DNA of 64,000 bases from Halomonas sp. JB37. GTDB lineage: Bacteria > Pseudomonadota > Gammaproteobacteria > Pseudomonadales > Halomonadaceae. The DNA lies in the NCBI RefSeq assembly GCF_002332255.1, contig NZ_NRGW01000001.1, positions 1,054,001 through 1,118,000 on the forward strand. Reading direction: 5' to 3'. The notes under the pieces were generated by a model, which had not been told where the DNA came from, made no database searches, and saw only the letters and a program-made list of their open reading frames with translations. Position 1 is the stretch's first letter, and every line of letters begins with the position of its first letter. The position numbers and the translations under genes were made by a program. Positions 45,060-53,853 of the stretch are shown here, piece by piece.

Positions 45060-45221
45060 ATGCTGGATATGGAGTGGCATAGTGAATTTGGCCATCTAAT
45101 TAGAGAGGCTAATATGCACCAAGAAACAAATAGCTGGCAGTGGGCAACAAGACCAAAACGTAATTTCCGAACTGGCATACTGGCTAAAGCCAGTGGAATG
45201 CAGCGTAAAAAATCAGATTAG
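45060..45221 (+). CDS. Hypothetical 53-residue basic protein
   Basis: An open frame of 53 codons beginning MLDMEWHSEFGHLIREANM and ending in a basic stretch rich in Lys and Arg (RPKRNFRTGILAK, MQRKKSD). AGGGGG stands eight bases before the ATG. It is not recognised as a family and could be a decayed fragment. It converges on the YdcZ gene with a 14-bp gap. Coding status is uncertain, based on start context and composition only. Confidence 0.4.
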   Translation: MLDMEWHSEFGHLIREANMHQETNSWQWATRPKRNFRTGILAKASGMQRKKSD

Positions 45222-45235
45222 GCCGTTCGCAGCAA

Positions 45236-45709
45236 TCAGTTGGGGAAAAGCGCTGATAATCTGTCACCGAACAGGGCGATGGCCAGTCCTACTAGCATCA
45301 CTATCGACCCGCACAGCTTGATGAGGGAAACAGGCCGTTCATCGGCACCCATTAATCCAAAATGATCGATAAAAAGCGATGAAGTAATTTGCCCTGCGAT
45401 AGCCAGCCCGAGTAGGGCTGACAGACCAATTTTGGGTGCAAGCACCACGTAACTAAGCAGTGCACTGGCCCCTAGCACGCCGCCTATCAGGCTCCACCAA
45501 GGCTGGGCAGGAATAGCGACTAGCGAGGTGACTATCCCGCCTCGCATGAGTGAAAAGAGACCCAGGCACACCGCGCCGGCAGTAAAAGAAAACAAAGCCG
45601 CAGCCACAGAGTCTCCTCCGATGCCTTTAGCCAACTGACCGTTCAACGTGGTCTGCAGGGTAATGCCTAGCCCGGCGAAGATGGCCAGCAGATAATATAC
45701 TGAGTTCAT
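45236..45709 (-). CDS. DMT-family transporter, YdcZ type (DUF606)
   Basis: A 157-residue inner-membrane protein with five hydrophobic segments. GLGITLQTTLNGQLAKGIGG and GQITSSLFIDHFGLMG are typical of the YdcZ/DUF606 half-size transporters. Substrate unknown. It lies 11 bp after the amidohydrolase gene on the same strand and is probably cotranscribed, so may move the substrate or product of that enzyme. Confidence 0.87.
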   Translation of the reverse strand: MNSVYYLLAIFAGLGITLQTTLNGQLAKGIGGDSVAAALFSFTAGAVCLGLFSLMRGGIVTSLVAIPAQPWWSLIGGVLGASALLSYVVLAPKIGLSALLGLAIAGQITSSLFIDHFGLMGADERPVSLIKLCGSIVMLVGLAIALFGDRLSALFPN

Positions 45710-45720
45710 CTCGCTTCTCC

Positions 45721-47118
45721 TTACTGAGCCGATTCAAGCGGCAAAAACGTCTCAGCAAAAATGTCAGGCTGATAGCCTGAGGCTGCGAAAAGATGCTCAC
45801 GGGACTCGTCGACTGCGGCACGGAGTCGCTCGCTGTCCACTCCCACTACCTTGCCATCGCGCTTGACGATACGTCCGCCAATCATAACCGTATCAATATT
45901 GCTACGTTCTGCTGCATGTACCACCGTGCCGAATGCATTGCCTGATGGGTAAAGGTTGATGTCCTCAGCATTGATAAGAACAATGTCGGCCTGCTTACCT
46001 GGTGTCAGGCTACCAATTTTGTCCTGCAATCCAGCACAATACGCACCATCGACGGTCGCCGATTTAAGAAGCTGTGCGGCCGGGAGTGTTGTTAGCGCCT
46101 CTTTAAAGCCACAAGTATGCTGCTGATGCATGCCCATGACCCGCTGCAGGTAAAATGCCACGCGCATTTCCATAAACATGTCAGTGCTGTAAGACGTTTC
46201 ATTGTCGACACTTAGCCCAGGATTGATGCCATGACGCTGCGCAGCCGGCATAGCGAACATGCCATCTTCTATGCCGTAGTGCGCATCTGAGCGCGGACAT
46301 ACGTTGACCCGCACACCCGCTTCACGCAAAATTTTCCAACCTTCATCAGGCAATGACGTGCAGTGATTAAAGATATTATCTGGGCCCAGAAGGCCTTGCT
46401 GATGCAGTGATTCAAGTTCAGACGCCATCAAAGAGCCAAAGAACTCAGTCACAATTGGTAGCCCTAATCGACGAGCCTCGGCCCACAACTCTGGCTCCAA
46501 CTGAGCCATGACCCCAAGAGAAACAAGGCTGTCAGGGTTATTCTTAAAATACTTTTCCTGCAAGCGTTGCCAGTTACCTGGCCAGTGCGCTTCGTCCCAC
46601 TCTCCGGCAACGGGCGCACCCGAGGCATGTATGGCGCGAATGCCCGTATCAAACAGGGCTTCAACGGCAGCATCGGAATGCTCAGCCGTACGGCTATTAT
46701 GGGAATTGTCTATGACAGTGGTGATACCCGCGTCAATACAGCCTAAGGCCGTTAGCAGGTTGCCGATATAATTATCGGCAGGGCGATAGTATTTGGCAAA
46801 AGAGAAGTGCGTGGCATTGCTGTAGTCTTCCAGACATGTAGCATTCGGATTAAGTCGGCGTAGCTGCCCCTCCCAAGAGTGACGATGAGAATCAACCATG
46901 CCCGGTATGGCAATCATGCCTGCTGCATCGATAATGACGGCGTCACTGGCCTCAATATCTTCATCAATGGCTATGATGGTGCTGCCTTCGATAAGGATAT
47001 CGGCGCTGACTAAATTGCCTATATCATCGTCCATACTAAGAACAGTAGCGCCACGGATAAGCGTCCGGGCCGTTAGCGAGTCATGGGCCTGTACTATATT
47101 TCGAATATAATCAGTCAT
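45721..47118 (-). CDS. Amidohydrolase-family metal-dependent deaminase or hydrolase
   Basis: A 465-residue enzyme of the AtzA/TrzN and cytosine-deaminase-like group. The metal HxH motif is SHRHSWEGQLRR (residues about 65-76), later ligands are suggested by FNHCTSLPDEG and VNVCPRSDAHYG, and the C-terminal TPGKQADIVLIN ends the barrel. It probably deaminates or hydrolyses a heterocycle in the cytoplasm. The ATG at 47118 with AAGGTG eight bases upstream is preferred over 47145. It is divergent from a LysR gene that likely regulates it. Confidence 0.88.
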   Translation of the reverse strand: MTDYIRNIVQAHDSLTARTLIRGATVLSMDDDIGNLVSADILIEGSTIIAIDEDIEASDAVIIDAAGMIAIPGMVDSHRHSWEGQLRRLNPNATCLEDYSNATHFSFAKYYRPADNYIGNLLTALGCIDAGITTVIDNSHNSRTAEHSDAAVEALFDTGIRAIHASGAPVAGEWDEAHWPGNWQRLQEKYFKNNPDSLVSLGVMAQLEPELWAEARRLGLPIVTEFFGSLMASELESLHQQGLLGPDNIFNHCTSLPDEGWKILREAGVRVNVCPRSDAHYGIEDGMFAMPAAQRHGINPGLSVDNETSYSTDMFMEMRVAFYLQRVMGMHQQHTCGFKEALTTLPAAQLLKSATVDGAYCAGLQDKIGSLTPGKQADIVLINAEDINLYPSGNAFGTVVHAAERSNIDTVMIGGRIVKRDGKVVGVDSERLRAAVDESREHLFAASGYQPDIFAETFLPLESAQ

Positions 47119-47254
47119 CTGCATTTCACCTTTTTGAAATTCCATGAAGAAAAGATACGCAAAATGACTCCTCTGAAAAAGACGGCTAAACTGTTTTCAT
47201 TATCCAGAAATCACGAACAATGATGGCCTCTGCTGTGGCTCATGGAAAAAGAAT

Positions 47255-48160
47255 ATGGATCGTATTCAGGCAATGCAGATTTTTGTCCGTGTAGCTGAGG
47301 CAGGGAGCTTTATTCACGCGGCGGAAACGCTGTCCTTACCGGCCTCGACGGTGAGTAGCACGATTAAAAGTCTTGAAAAATATTTACAGGTGCGCTTGCT
47401 GAACAGAACAACGCGGCGGGTCAGTCTGACGACTGAGGGTGCACAGTATTTGGCACAATGTCGCGAAATACTGAAACTGATTGAGCAGACAGAGTCTAGC
47501 CTGAGTGATTCGGTTAAACGGCCGCAGGGACGTTTGCGGGTTGATATGCCTGGCGGCATTGCACATTTTGTCGTCATGCCCAATCTGAAAGCCTTTTACA
47601 GGCGGTATCCAGATATCTATCTGATGATAGGCGTCAACGATCGGCAGGTCGATCTCGTTCAGGAGGGCGTAGATTGCGTTATTCGGACTGGGGAACTCAA
47701 TGACTCAACGCTCGTCGCGCGATCGCTCGGCCGATTTCGCTGGGTGACGTGTGCTTCTCCGGCCTATCTCACAGAGAAGGGTATTCCGCAGACTCCAGAA
47801 GACTTGGCACAGCACCAAGCCGTCCACTATTTTTCAGGACACGCCAGGCGAGCGGGTGAAATGAGCTTTGCCAGTGGCACTGAAAAAATGTCAGTTTCGG
47901 TCAGCGGCGCTGCGGCCGCCAATGAGACAGGACTCTACATAAAAATGTGTCTTGAAGGGTTAGGGCTGGCACAGCTTGCTGAGGAAGTGGTATCAGATCA
48001 TCTGGAAGAAGGCCGGCTGATTGAAGTTCTGGCGGACTGGCAGCCCGCCTCCGTGCCGGTCAACTTGCTCTATCCACATCAGCGTTTTCTCTCGCCAGCC
48101 GTGAGCGCATTTGCTGATTGGATCACCGAGCTTGTCCGCGATGGTAATTCGGCAATCTAA
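47255..48160 (+). CDS. LysR-family regulator
   Basis: A 301-residue regulator with N-terminal helix-turn-helix (MDRIQAMQIFVRVAEAGSF, then ASTVSSTIKSLEKYLQVRLL) and a standard effector domain. It is of the DsdC/PtxR-unlike, AaeR/YafC-like group common beside catabolic or efflux genes. It is divergent from the amidohydrolase gene by 136 bp and most likely controls it. It converges on the NimT-like gene with a 9-bp gap. Confidence 0.9.
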   Translation: MDRIQAMQIFVRVAEAGSFIHAAETLSLPASTVSSTIKSLEKYLQVRLLNRTTRRVSLTTEGAQYLAQCREILKLIEQTESSLSDSVKRPQGRLRVDMPGGIAHFVVMPNLKAFYRRYPDIYLMIGVNDRQVDLVQEGVDCVIRTGELNDSTLVARSLGRFRWVTCASPAYLTEKGIPQTPEDLAQHQAVHYFSGHARRAGEMSFASGTEKMSVSVSGAAAANETGLYIKMCLEGLGLAQLAEEVVSDHLEEGRLIEVLADWQPASVPVNLLYPHQRFLSPAVSAFADWITELVRDGNSAI

Positions 48161-48169
48161 AGTGCCGAT

Positions 48170-49360
48170 TCAGTTCGACGATGAACCAGGTTCAAGTTGG
48201 ACATTTCGCCCGGCCATCATGCCGGTGAATGCGCCGGCAATGGCGATTGCTGCGGTTGTTAACAACGGCGCTGTCCAGCCGCCGGTCCAGTCGTGCAGTT
48301 GACCGAGCAGCAGGGGGCCAGCTGCTGCCATCAGGTAACCCACACACTGCGCCATTCCTGACAGCGCCGCCGTGTCGCCAGCATTTTTTGTGCGCAGCCC
48401 GATGAACGTCAGGCCGAGCATCATGCTAGCGCCAGAGCCAAAGCCCAAAAGCGCGGCCCATAACATGGCTAGGTTTGGCGCATAAATAAGTCCGATCAGG
48501 GATATGGCAACCAGCAGACTGGTCGTTACGGCCGCTAGCTTCTGGTCTTTCAGGCGGCGAAGCGTGGCTGCTAATATCAAGCCCGGAATTGCCGTAGCGA
48601 GTTGAAGCGTTCCGTGCACCGATCCTGCTTGTGTGGCCGATATGCCATGGTCTATCAGAATAGTAGGCAGCCAGCCTACAGCGACATAAAAAGGCATCGC
48701 ATTCAGGCCCATGCACAGTGTGACCTGCCATGCCAGAGGCGATTTCCAGACGGCCACGGTTGCTGATTTTTTTGGACCGGACAGGTTCACCGGGTCGTGT
48801 TTTTTCAGCTGAGGCAGCCACAAAACCAGCGCAAACAGCGGAACTGCAACTAACAAGCTCAGAGCAATAGGCCACCCCCACGCCTGCGTCAGGGGAATGA
48901 TCACGGCTGACCCCACCGCGCCCGATGCTCCCATCGTAATGGCGTAAGCGCCGGTCATGGAGGCCATGTTCTTTGAGAAGTCACGCTTAATCAGGCCAGG
49001 CAGTAAAACGTTGCCTAGGGCGATCCCCGTGCCTATCAGTATCGTACCGGCGTACAACGCCCAGGCGCTTCCTGCGGAACGCAGCAGAATACCCAGCGAA
49101 ATGACTACTAGTGCGCCAAACAGGGTGCGCTCGATTCCGAACTTGTGGGCTACAGATGCACTCAGCGGGGAAAAGGCAGCAAATGCAAGCAAAGGCAGTG
49201 AAGTAAGCAGGCCCAGAGCGGAGTTGCTCAGTCCAAAATCATTCTGGATTAGCGGTAGAACCGGCGCTATGCCGGTAAACGGAACCCGCAGGTTGGCGGC
49301 AATAAACAGAATGCCCACTACGAGTGCAACGGCATGCCATTTGTTTTTTGTGTCTAACAT
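48170..49360 (-). CDS. MFS exporter, CynX/NimT family
   Basis: A 396-residue membrane protein with twelve hydrophobic segments of the CynX/NimT group. ANLRVPFTGIAPVLPLIQNDF is a typical opening, and GLLTSLPLLAFAAFSPL the second segment. E. coli NimT (YeaN) exports 2-nitroimidazole. It is divergent from a NimR-like regulator, the same pairing as in E. coli, which supports this reading. Natural substrate unknown. Confidence 0.87.
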   Translation of the reverse strand: MLDTKNKWHAVALVVGILFIAANLRVPFTGIAPVLPLIQNDFGLSNSALGLLTSLPLLAFAAFSPLSASVAHKFGIERTLFGALVVISLGILLRSAGSAWALYAGTILIGTGIALGNVLLPGLIKRDFSKNMASMTGAYAITMGASGAVGSAVIIPLTQAWGWPIALSLLVAVPLFALVLWLPQLKKHDPVNLSGPKKSATVAVWKSPLAWQVTLCMGLNAMPFYVAVGWLPTILIDHGISATQAGSVHGTLQLATAIPGLILAATLRRLKDQKLAAVTTSLLVAISLIGLIYAPNLAMLWAALLGFGSGASMMLGLTFIGLRTKNAGDTAALSGMAQCVGYLMAAAGPLLLGQLHDWTGGWTAPLLTTAAIAIAGAFTGMMAGRNVQLEPGSSSN

Positions 49361-49448
49361 ATTCGCTAACTCTTCTCATAAAAAAGAAGAACTGTAGAGA
49401 ATAGAACGCTCATATAATATAGAGATTATGACACCTGATAACTAAATT

Positions 49449-50243
49449 ATGCCAAATTTCAAAAAAGGCGTTTCATCGCCGGAAGATTTCGATTCAGATG
49501 TGTTTGCTCAGGCAGCGATTGCCCTCAAGGTCGCGCCCGAACTGAATCATTCAGGTATTAGCCCGCATGATCACCGTAAAGGCCAGCTGATCTTATCCTT
49601 GCGCGGTGCGGTGAGCTGTGAGGTACAGAACGCACTGTGGCTCGTTCCTCCCCAGCATGCGGTATGGATACCCGGCGGCACCCCTCACAGTTGCCGAGTT
49701 ACCCAAAACGCCCGCACCTGTTTCCTATTTGTTGAGCCTGACGCGGCAGTTATGCCTGAAGCATGTTGTACGGTTGCCATCACGCCCCTTGTCCGGGAGC
49801 TGATCCTGCATCTTGCTGAACAGGAGCTTACTTACCTTTCCGAGGGCAAAACAGCGCGGCTGGTTGCGGTGCTTCTCGAACAGCTTTCTGACGCGCCGGT
49901 TAAAGAGCTGCACCTGCCAATATCAGACCACCCGAAAATCAGACAAATTGCAGATACGCTCTTTGCAGACCCCGGCGACCGTACAACGCTTCGCCAGTGG
50001 GCCGCCCGGCTTGCAACCAGCGAGCGATCGCTGGCGAGACTAGTGCAAAGCACTACCGGACTGAGCTTCGGACGCTGGCGTCAGCAGTTGCATCTGATGA
50101 TCGCACTGAGCCATCTGGCAGAGGGCGCCTCTGTGCAAAGTGTGGCCGGCACTCTGGGGTATGACTCTGTGAATGCATTCATCACGATGTTCAAGAAAGC
50201 GCTAGGCAAATCGCCTACACAATATTTTTCCACTCTGCGTTAA
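49449..50243 (+). CDS. AraC-family regulator, NimR-like
   Basis: A 264-residue regulator with an N-terminal cupin (HDHRKGQLILSLRGAVSCEV, VPPQHAVWIPGGTPHSC) and a C-terminal pair of helix-turn-helix motifs (WAARLATSERSLARL; SVQSVAGTLGYDSVNAFITM). This layout matches NimR (YeaM), which represses the divergent nimT. The 88-bp gap between the genes contains a TATAAT at about 49411 and presumably the operator. Confidence 0.87.
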   Translation: MPNFKKGVSSPEDFDSDVFAQAAIALKVAPELNHSGISPHDHRKGQLILSLRGAVSCEVQNALWLVPPQHAVWIPGGTPHSCRVTQNARTCFLFVEPDAAVMPEACCTVAITPLVRELILHLAEQELTYLSEGKTARLVAVLLEQLSDAPVKELHLPISDHPKIRQIADTLFADPGDRTTLRQWAARLATSERSLARLVQSTTGLSFGRWRQQLHLMIALSHLAEGASVQSVAGTLGYDSVNAFITMFKKALGKSPTQYFSTLR

Positions 50244-50392
50244 TGCCCTGCTGTTCGATACTGGCCGAAAGCTGAAGTAAGAAGATAGAAGTGTGAACCC
50301 TTTGTTTAGCATCAGTAAGGAAACAGCTGTGCTTTAGACTAGATCTTGTCTTCCTCCGACAGAGGTACGGGGCGGTATAGCACGCAGGCACA

Positions 50393-50414
50393 ATCTTGGT
50401 TAGCAAACCAAGAT
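50393..50414. other. 9-bp inverted repeat in the gap before hcp
   Basis: ATCTTGGTT and AACCAAGAT pair perfectly around AGCA. There is no T run on either side. Apart from this and the hcp terminator, the 50244-50615 gap shows no supportable gene. Confidence 0.4.
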
Positions 50415-50457
50415 GGCAACAACAGCCAAGGTAGCTTTTTATTTTTTACACGCTGCG

Positions 50458-50495
50458 TAAAAAAACATCCCATGAATATGATATTCATGGGATGT
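50458..50495 (-). terminator. Terminator of hcp (minus strand)
   Basis: A perfect inverted repeat with 15-bp arms (ACATCCCATGAATAT and its complement) and a single centre base spans 50465-50495. On the minus strand the hairpin is followed by seven T, giving a very strong intrinsic terminator 121 bp after the hcp stop. Confidence 0.9.
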
Positions 50496-50615
50496 GCAGC
50501 CCGGTATTCAGAGAATTACATAGAAATTACTATATTCTCCAAATGGAAGGGGCTTTTTTACAACATGCACTGTGCTTTGACACGCGGCTTTGCAGGTTCG
50601 TTTTAACGGTTCTGC

Positions 50616-51134
50616 TTAGCCTTCAATCGGAGCGCGCCAGTCGTCAGAACCGGAGGTGCCGGCAACGGTGTGTTCCCAATCGATTTTGCGGTAAGCCAAT
50701 GACACATCCATCAACTGAGTAAATTCAGATTTGTTGATGTCCTGGGCATGTGGCATGCGCAGGTTGATGTCAACGATCGTGGCATCGGTCAATGTTGTGG
50801 TGAAGAAGTGTTCCTGCTTACCTTCAACAGACGTGCGGTACCAGTTGAGAGCTACGTTAGGCAGCATTTCCCCAGACGCAAGAGCGTTGTACATCAACGG
50901 TACTGATTTGTTGAGAGCAACGGTAAAGATAAAAGGTTTATGAGCGCGCTGGCCGGAAGGCTGACCAGACTGCGGGTCAGTCGGTACGGTAACCACATGC
51001 TTGAACTCTTGAACCAGCATCTCGTCTTCGTGGCCTTCAACATAAATGTTGCCGACAGAGTCCGGTGTAAAGGCACCAGCGGTAATGTTGCCCTGAGTTT
51101 GGCCCTCAATGCTGATATAACATGGTGTTGGCAT
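50616..51134 (-). CDS. hcp: Type VI secretion tube protein Hcp
   Basis: A 172-residue Hcp, the ring-forming protein that stacks into the inner tube of the type VI apparatus and is itself secreted. It begins MPTPCYISIEGQTQGNITAG and has EFKHVVTVPTDPQSG and KPFIFTVALNKSVPLMYNAL, all typical. AAGGAGC supports the ATG at 51134. It is transcribed away from the tss operon and has its own strong terminator, so its level can be set separately, as fits a protein needed in bulk. Confidence 0.95.
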   Translation of the reverse strand: MPTPCYISIEGQTQGNITAGAFTPDSVGNIYVEGHEDEMLVQEFKHVVTVPTDPQSGQPSGQRAHKPFIFTVALNKSVPLMYNALASGEMLPNVALNWYRTSVEGKQEHFFTTTLTDATIVDINLRMPHAQDINKSEFTQLMDVSLAYRKIDWEHTVAGTSGSDDWRAPIEG

Positions 51135-51793
51135 GGTCTGCTCCTTGACTGAGATATAGAAAGAAATGTCACGCTGACTCAATATATAAAGCAAGGGTCA
51201 TGCCGTTTATAATTTAATCAATAATTTCAATAGTTTATTTATAATTATATTAATTGTTAATTATTATTAGGCAAAATATTGCCTATTTTAAGCAACTCTT
51301 TGCTTGCTTGGCAACGAATTGCTCATTCATCTTTGGTTATAATTTTAGACTATTTTTTATAGTAATTTATGAGTGCTTTTGGTTTCATTGAGTAACGTAG
51401 ATATTCAAAACGTGGTGCATATTTTCTTTTATTCAATCTCTGATCAGCTTAATCATTAAGGCGCTATTCATTTTAGCCGCCTCATTTGTGCGTGATTTCA
51501 GTCAATAACCTTAAGAGATTGCCGACAGAGTTTGTAAGAGATATCTTACAAATTATGATTAGCAAATGAATGTTAATTACTATTTTGATAATTTGCAGCC
51601 TAACTTCTTAAAATGTGTCGCTAACGTGGCGTAAATCCTATTTTGATGACTGAGTGCTTAACGGTTCTTAGGCAGCTGGGGTGTTATAGGTAGAGAAGCC
51701 GTGATTGGTGCATGTCCAAGCAATTAGTTACCGTCCCTAGATTGAGAACTATTAACAGTTACATTGATACATTTCTCTCCAGGGCTAAATTCC
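51135..51793. promoter_or_regulatory. AT-rich divergent control region between hcp and tssB
   Basis: About 660 bp without a convincing gene, markedly richer in A and T than its surroundings (notably 51190-51300). Two inverted repeats stand out: TAGGCAA/TTGCCTA with a 4-bp spacer at 51268-51285, and TTTGTAAGA/TCTTACAAA with a 4-bp spacer at 51531-51552. It must hold promoters for hcp and for the tss operon. AT-rich DNA here invites H-NS/MvaT-type silencing (inference). Confidence 0.6.
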
Positions 51794-52297
51794 ATGGCTA
51801 AGCAAGGAACCGTTGCGCCGAAAGAGCGCATCAATATCAAGTATGTGCCAGCTACCGGTGACCAGCAGTCCGAAACGGAACTGCCGCTCAAGCTAATGGT
51901 GGTGGGTGATTTTAAAGGCGGGGAGGAAGAAACCCCTATTGAAGAGCGCCAGGCCGTCTCTGTTGATAAAAGCAACTTCCAATCGGTCATGCGTGAGGCG
52001 GGGCTGAGTTTACAAACCGCGGTGCCTAACCGGCTCGATGAAGGTGATGAAGCGAACGATATCGCTGTCAATCTTGATTTCAAATCACTCGAAGATTTTT
52101 CGCCTGACGCAGTCGCAAAGCAGGTGCCTGAATTACGCAAGCTCGTTGAATTGCGCGAAGCGCTGGTTGCCTTGAAAGGGCCGCTGGGGAACGTGCCTGC
52201 TTTTCGTGATCGGCTGCAGAAGCTGCTGGAAAACGACGAAGCGCGCCAGCAGCTGTTAAACGAGCTGCACTTGCTGGATGCCGATAAGGATAAATAA
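51794..52297 (+). CDS. tssB: Type VI sheath small subunit TssB
   Basis: A 167-residue protein, VipA/ImpB family. It begins MAKQGTVAPKERINIKYV and has LPLKLMVVGDFKGG, both typical. It joins TssC to form the contractile sheath around the Hcp tube. The ATG at 51794 has AGGG upstream and gives the usual length. First gene of the tss operon. Confidence 0.95.
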   Translation: MAKQGTVAPKERINIKYVPATGDQQSETELPLKLMVVGDFKGGEEETPIEERQAVSVDKSNFQSVMREAGLSLQTAVPNRLDEGDEANDIAVNLDFKSLEDFSPDAVAKQVPELRKLVELREALVALKGPLGNVPAFRDRLQKLLENDEARQQLLNELHLLDADKDK

Positions 52298-52353
52298 ATC
52301 TTAGGTATTAGCAGCGTTTTTTCAATGCGATATAGCGTATTCGAGGCACCGTG

Positions 52354-53841
52354 ATGAGTAAGTCAGCAAAGCAGCAGGGCACAGCAGCATCGGTAGAGAC
52401 AGAAGCAGAGGTATCGCTACTTGATCAGGTAATGGCGCAAACGCGCATGGCGCCTGCCGATGAAGGGTACGATGTTGCCAAGAAAGGCGTGGCGGCGTTT
52501 ATCGCTGAGCTGCTGAATGGCGGCGAGGCGGCCCCCAAGGTCAATAAATCACTTGTTGATAACATGATTGTTGAGCTTGATCGCAAAATTAGTCATCAAG
52601 TTGATGAAGTATTACACGAAACCAGCTTTCAGCAACTAGAGTCAGCGTGGCGCGGCTTGAAGCTGCTGGTTGATCGCACCGATTTTCGTGAGAATATTAA
52701 GCTTGATGTGCTGCATGCGACCAAAGAAGAACTGCTAGAAGACTTTGAATTCGCCTCTGAAATCAGCCAGAGCGGCTTATATCAGCACGTTTATAACGCT
52801 GGCTACGGCCAGTTCGGCGGTGAGCCCGTTGCCGGCATCATTGGCCATTATGACTTTTCACCTTCCACGCCGGATATGAAGCTACTGCAGTATGCGTCAG
52901 CCGTGGGCGCCATGGCACACGCGCCGTTTATGTCATCTGTTGCCCCTTCGTTTTTTGGTATCGATAGCTTTGAGGAGCTGCCGAATATCAAAGACTTCAA
53001 AGCGATTTTTGAAGGGCCGAAATATGCTCGCTGGCGCAGCCTGCGTGAGTCAGAAGACGCCCGCTACCTGGGCTTAACCGCACCACGCTTTTTGCTACGG
53101 ACGCCTTATGATCCGGTAGAAAACCCCATCAAGACCTTTAACTACCGTGAAAATGTGAGTGAAGGCCACGAAGACTATCTGTGGGGCAATACTGCTTACC
53201 TTTTAGCCGAGCGGCTAACCGATAGTTTTGCCAAGTATCGCTGGTGCCCCAATATCATTGGGCCACAAAGCGGCGGGTCGGTTGAGAATTTGCCCGTGCA
53301 CACCTACGAAGCGCTGGGCCAGCTTCAGGCAAAAATTCCGACCGAGGTGTTAATCACCGACCGACGCGAGTTTGAAATGGCCGAAGAAGGCTTCATTTCA
53401 CTAACCATGCGTAAGGGTAGCGATAACGCTGCGTTCTTTTCAGCCAACTCCGTTCAAAAGCCCAAGGTCTTCCCCAATACCCCTGAGGGAAAAGCGGCAG
53501 AGACCAATTTTAAGCTGGGCACACAGCTTCCTTACATGTTCATCATCAATCGCTTGGCACACTACGTAAAAGTGCTTCAGCGTGAGCAGGTCGGCTCCTG
53601 GAAGGAACGTCAGGATCTTGAGCGTGAGCTGAATGCTTGGATACGTCAGTACGTGGCTGATCAGGAAAATCCGCCTGCAGATGTGCGTAGCCGCCGCCCG
53701 CTACGTGCTGCCTCTATTCAGGTTTCTGATGTTGAGGGTGAGCCAGGCTGGTACCAAGTCTCCATGTCCGTGCGTCCGCACTTTAAATACATGGGTGCTA
53801 ACTTCGAACTCTCACTTGTTGGACGCCTCGACAAAGAATAA
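52354..53841 (+). CDS. tssC: Type VI sheath large subunit TssC
   Basis: A 495-residue VipB/ImpC protein, standard length. FQQLESAWRGLKLLVDRTDF, PFMSSVAPSFFG and the C-terminal MGANFELSLVGRLDKE are characteristic. It assembles with TssB into the sheath that drives injection and is later broken down by ClpV. Either the GTG at 52351 or the ATG at 52354 may be used. Confidence 0.96.
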   Translation: MSKSAKQQGTAASVETEAEVSLLDQVMAQTRMAPADEGYDVAKKGVAAFIAELLNGGEAAPKVNKSLVDNMIVELDRKISHQVDEVLHETSFQQLESAWRGLKLLVDRTDFRENIKLDVLHATKEELLEDFEFASEISQSGLYQHVYNAGYGQFGGEPVAGIIGHYDFSPSTPDMKLLQYASAVGAMAHAPFMSSVAPSFFGIDSFEELPNIKDFKAIFEGPKYARWRSLRESEDARYLGLTAPRFLLRTPYDPVENPIKTFNYRENVSEGHEDYLWGNTAYLLAERLTDSFAKYRWCPNIIGPQSGGSVENLPVHTYEALGQLQAKIPTEVLITDRREFEMAEEGFISLTMRKGSDNAAFFSANSVQKPKVFPNTPEGKAAETNFKLGTQLPYMFIINRLAHYVKVLQREQVGSWKERQDLERELNAWIRQYVADQENPPADVRSRRPLRAASIQVSDVEGEPGWYQVSMSVRPHFKYMGANFELSLVGRLDKE

Positions 53842-53853
53842 AGGAATGTCGTC

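Noticed and set aside
50346..50606. An 86-codon open frame on the plus strand in the gap before hcp
   Set aside because: It runs through the perfect terminator palindrome, has no good ribosome site and its translation lacks any recognisable pattern.
51300..51330. TTGGCAACGAATTGCTC in the hcp-tssB gap as a sigma-54 promoter
   Set aside because: Only nine bases separate GG and GC instead of ten, and the CAC of the -24 element is missing. A similar element near 51706 has eleven bases.
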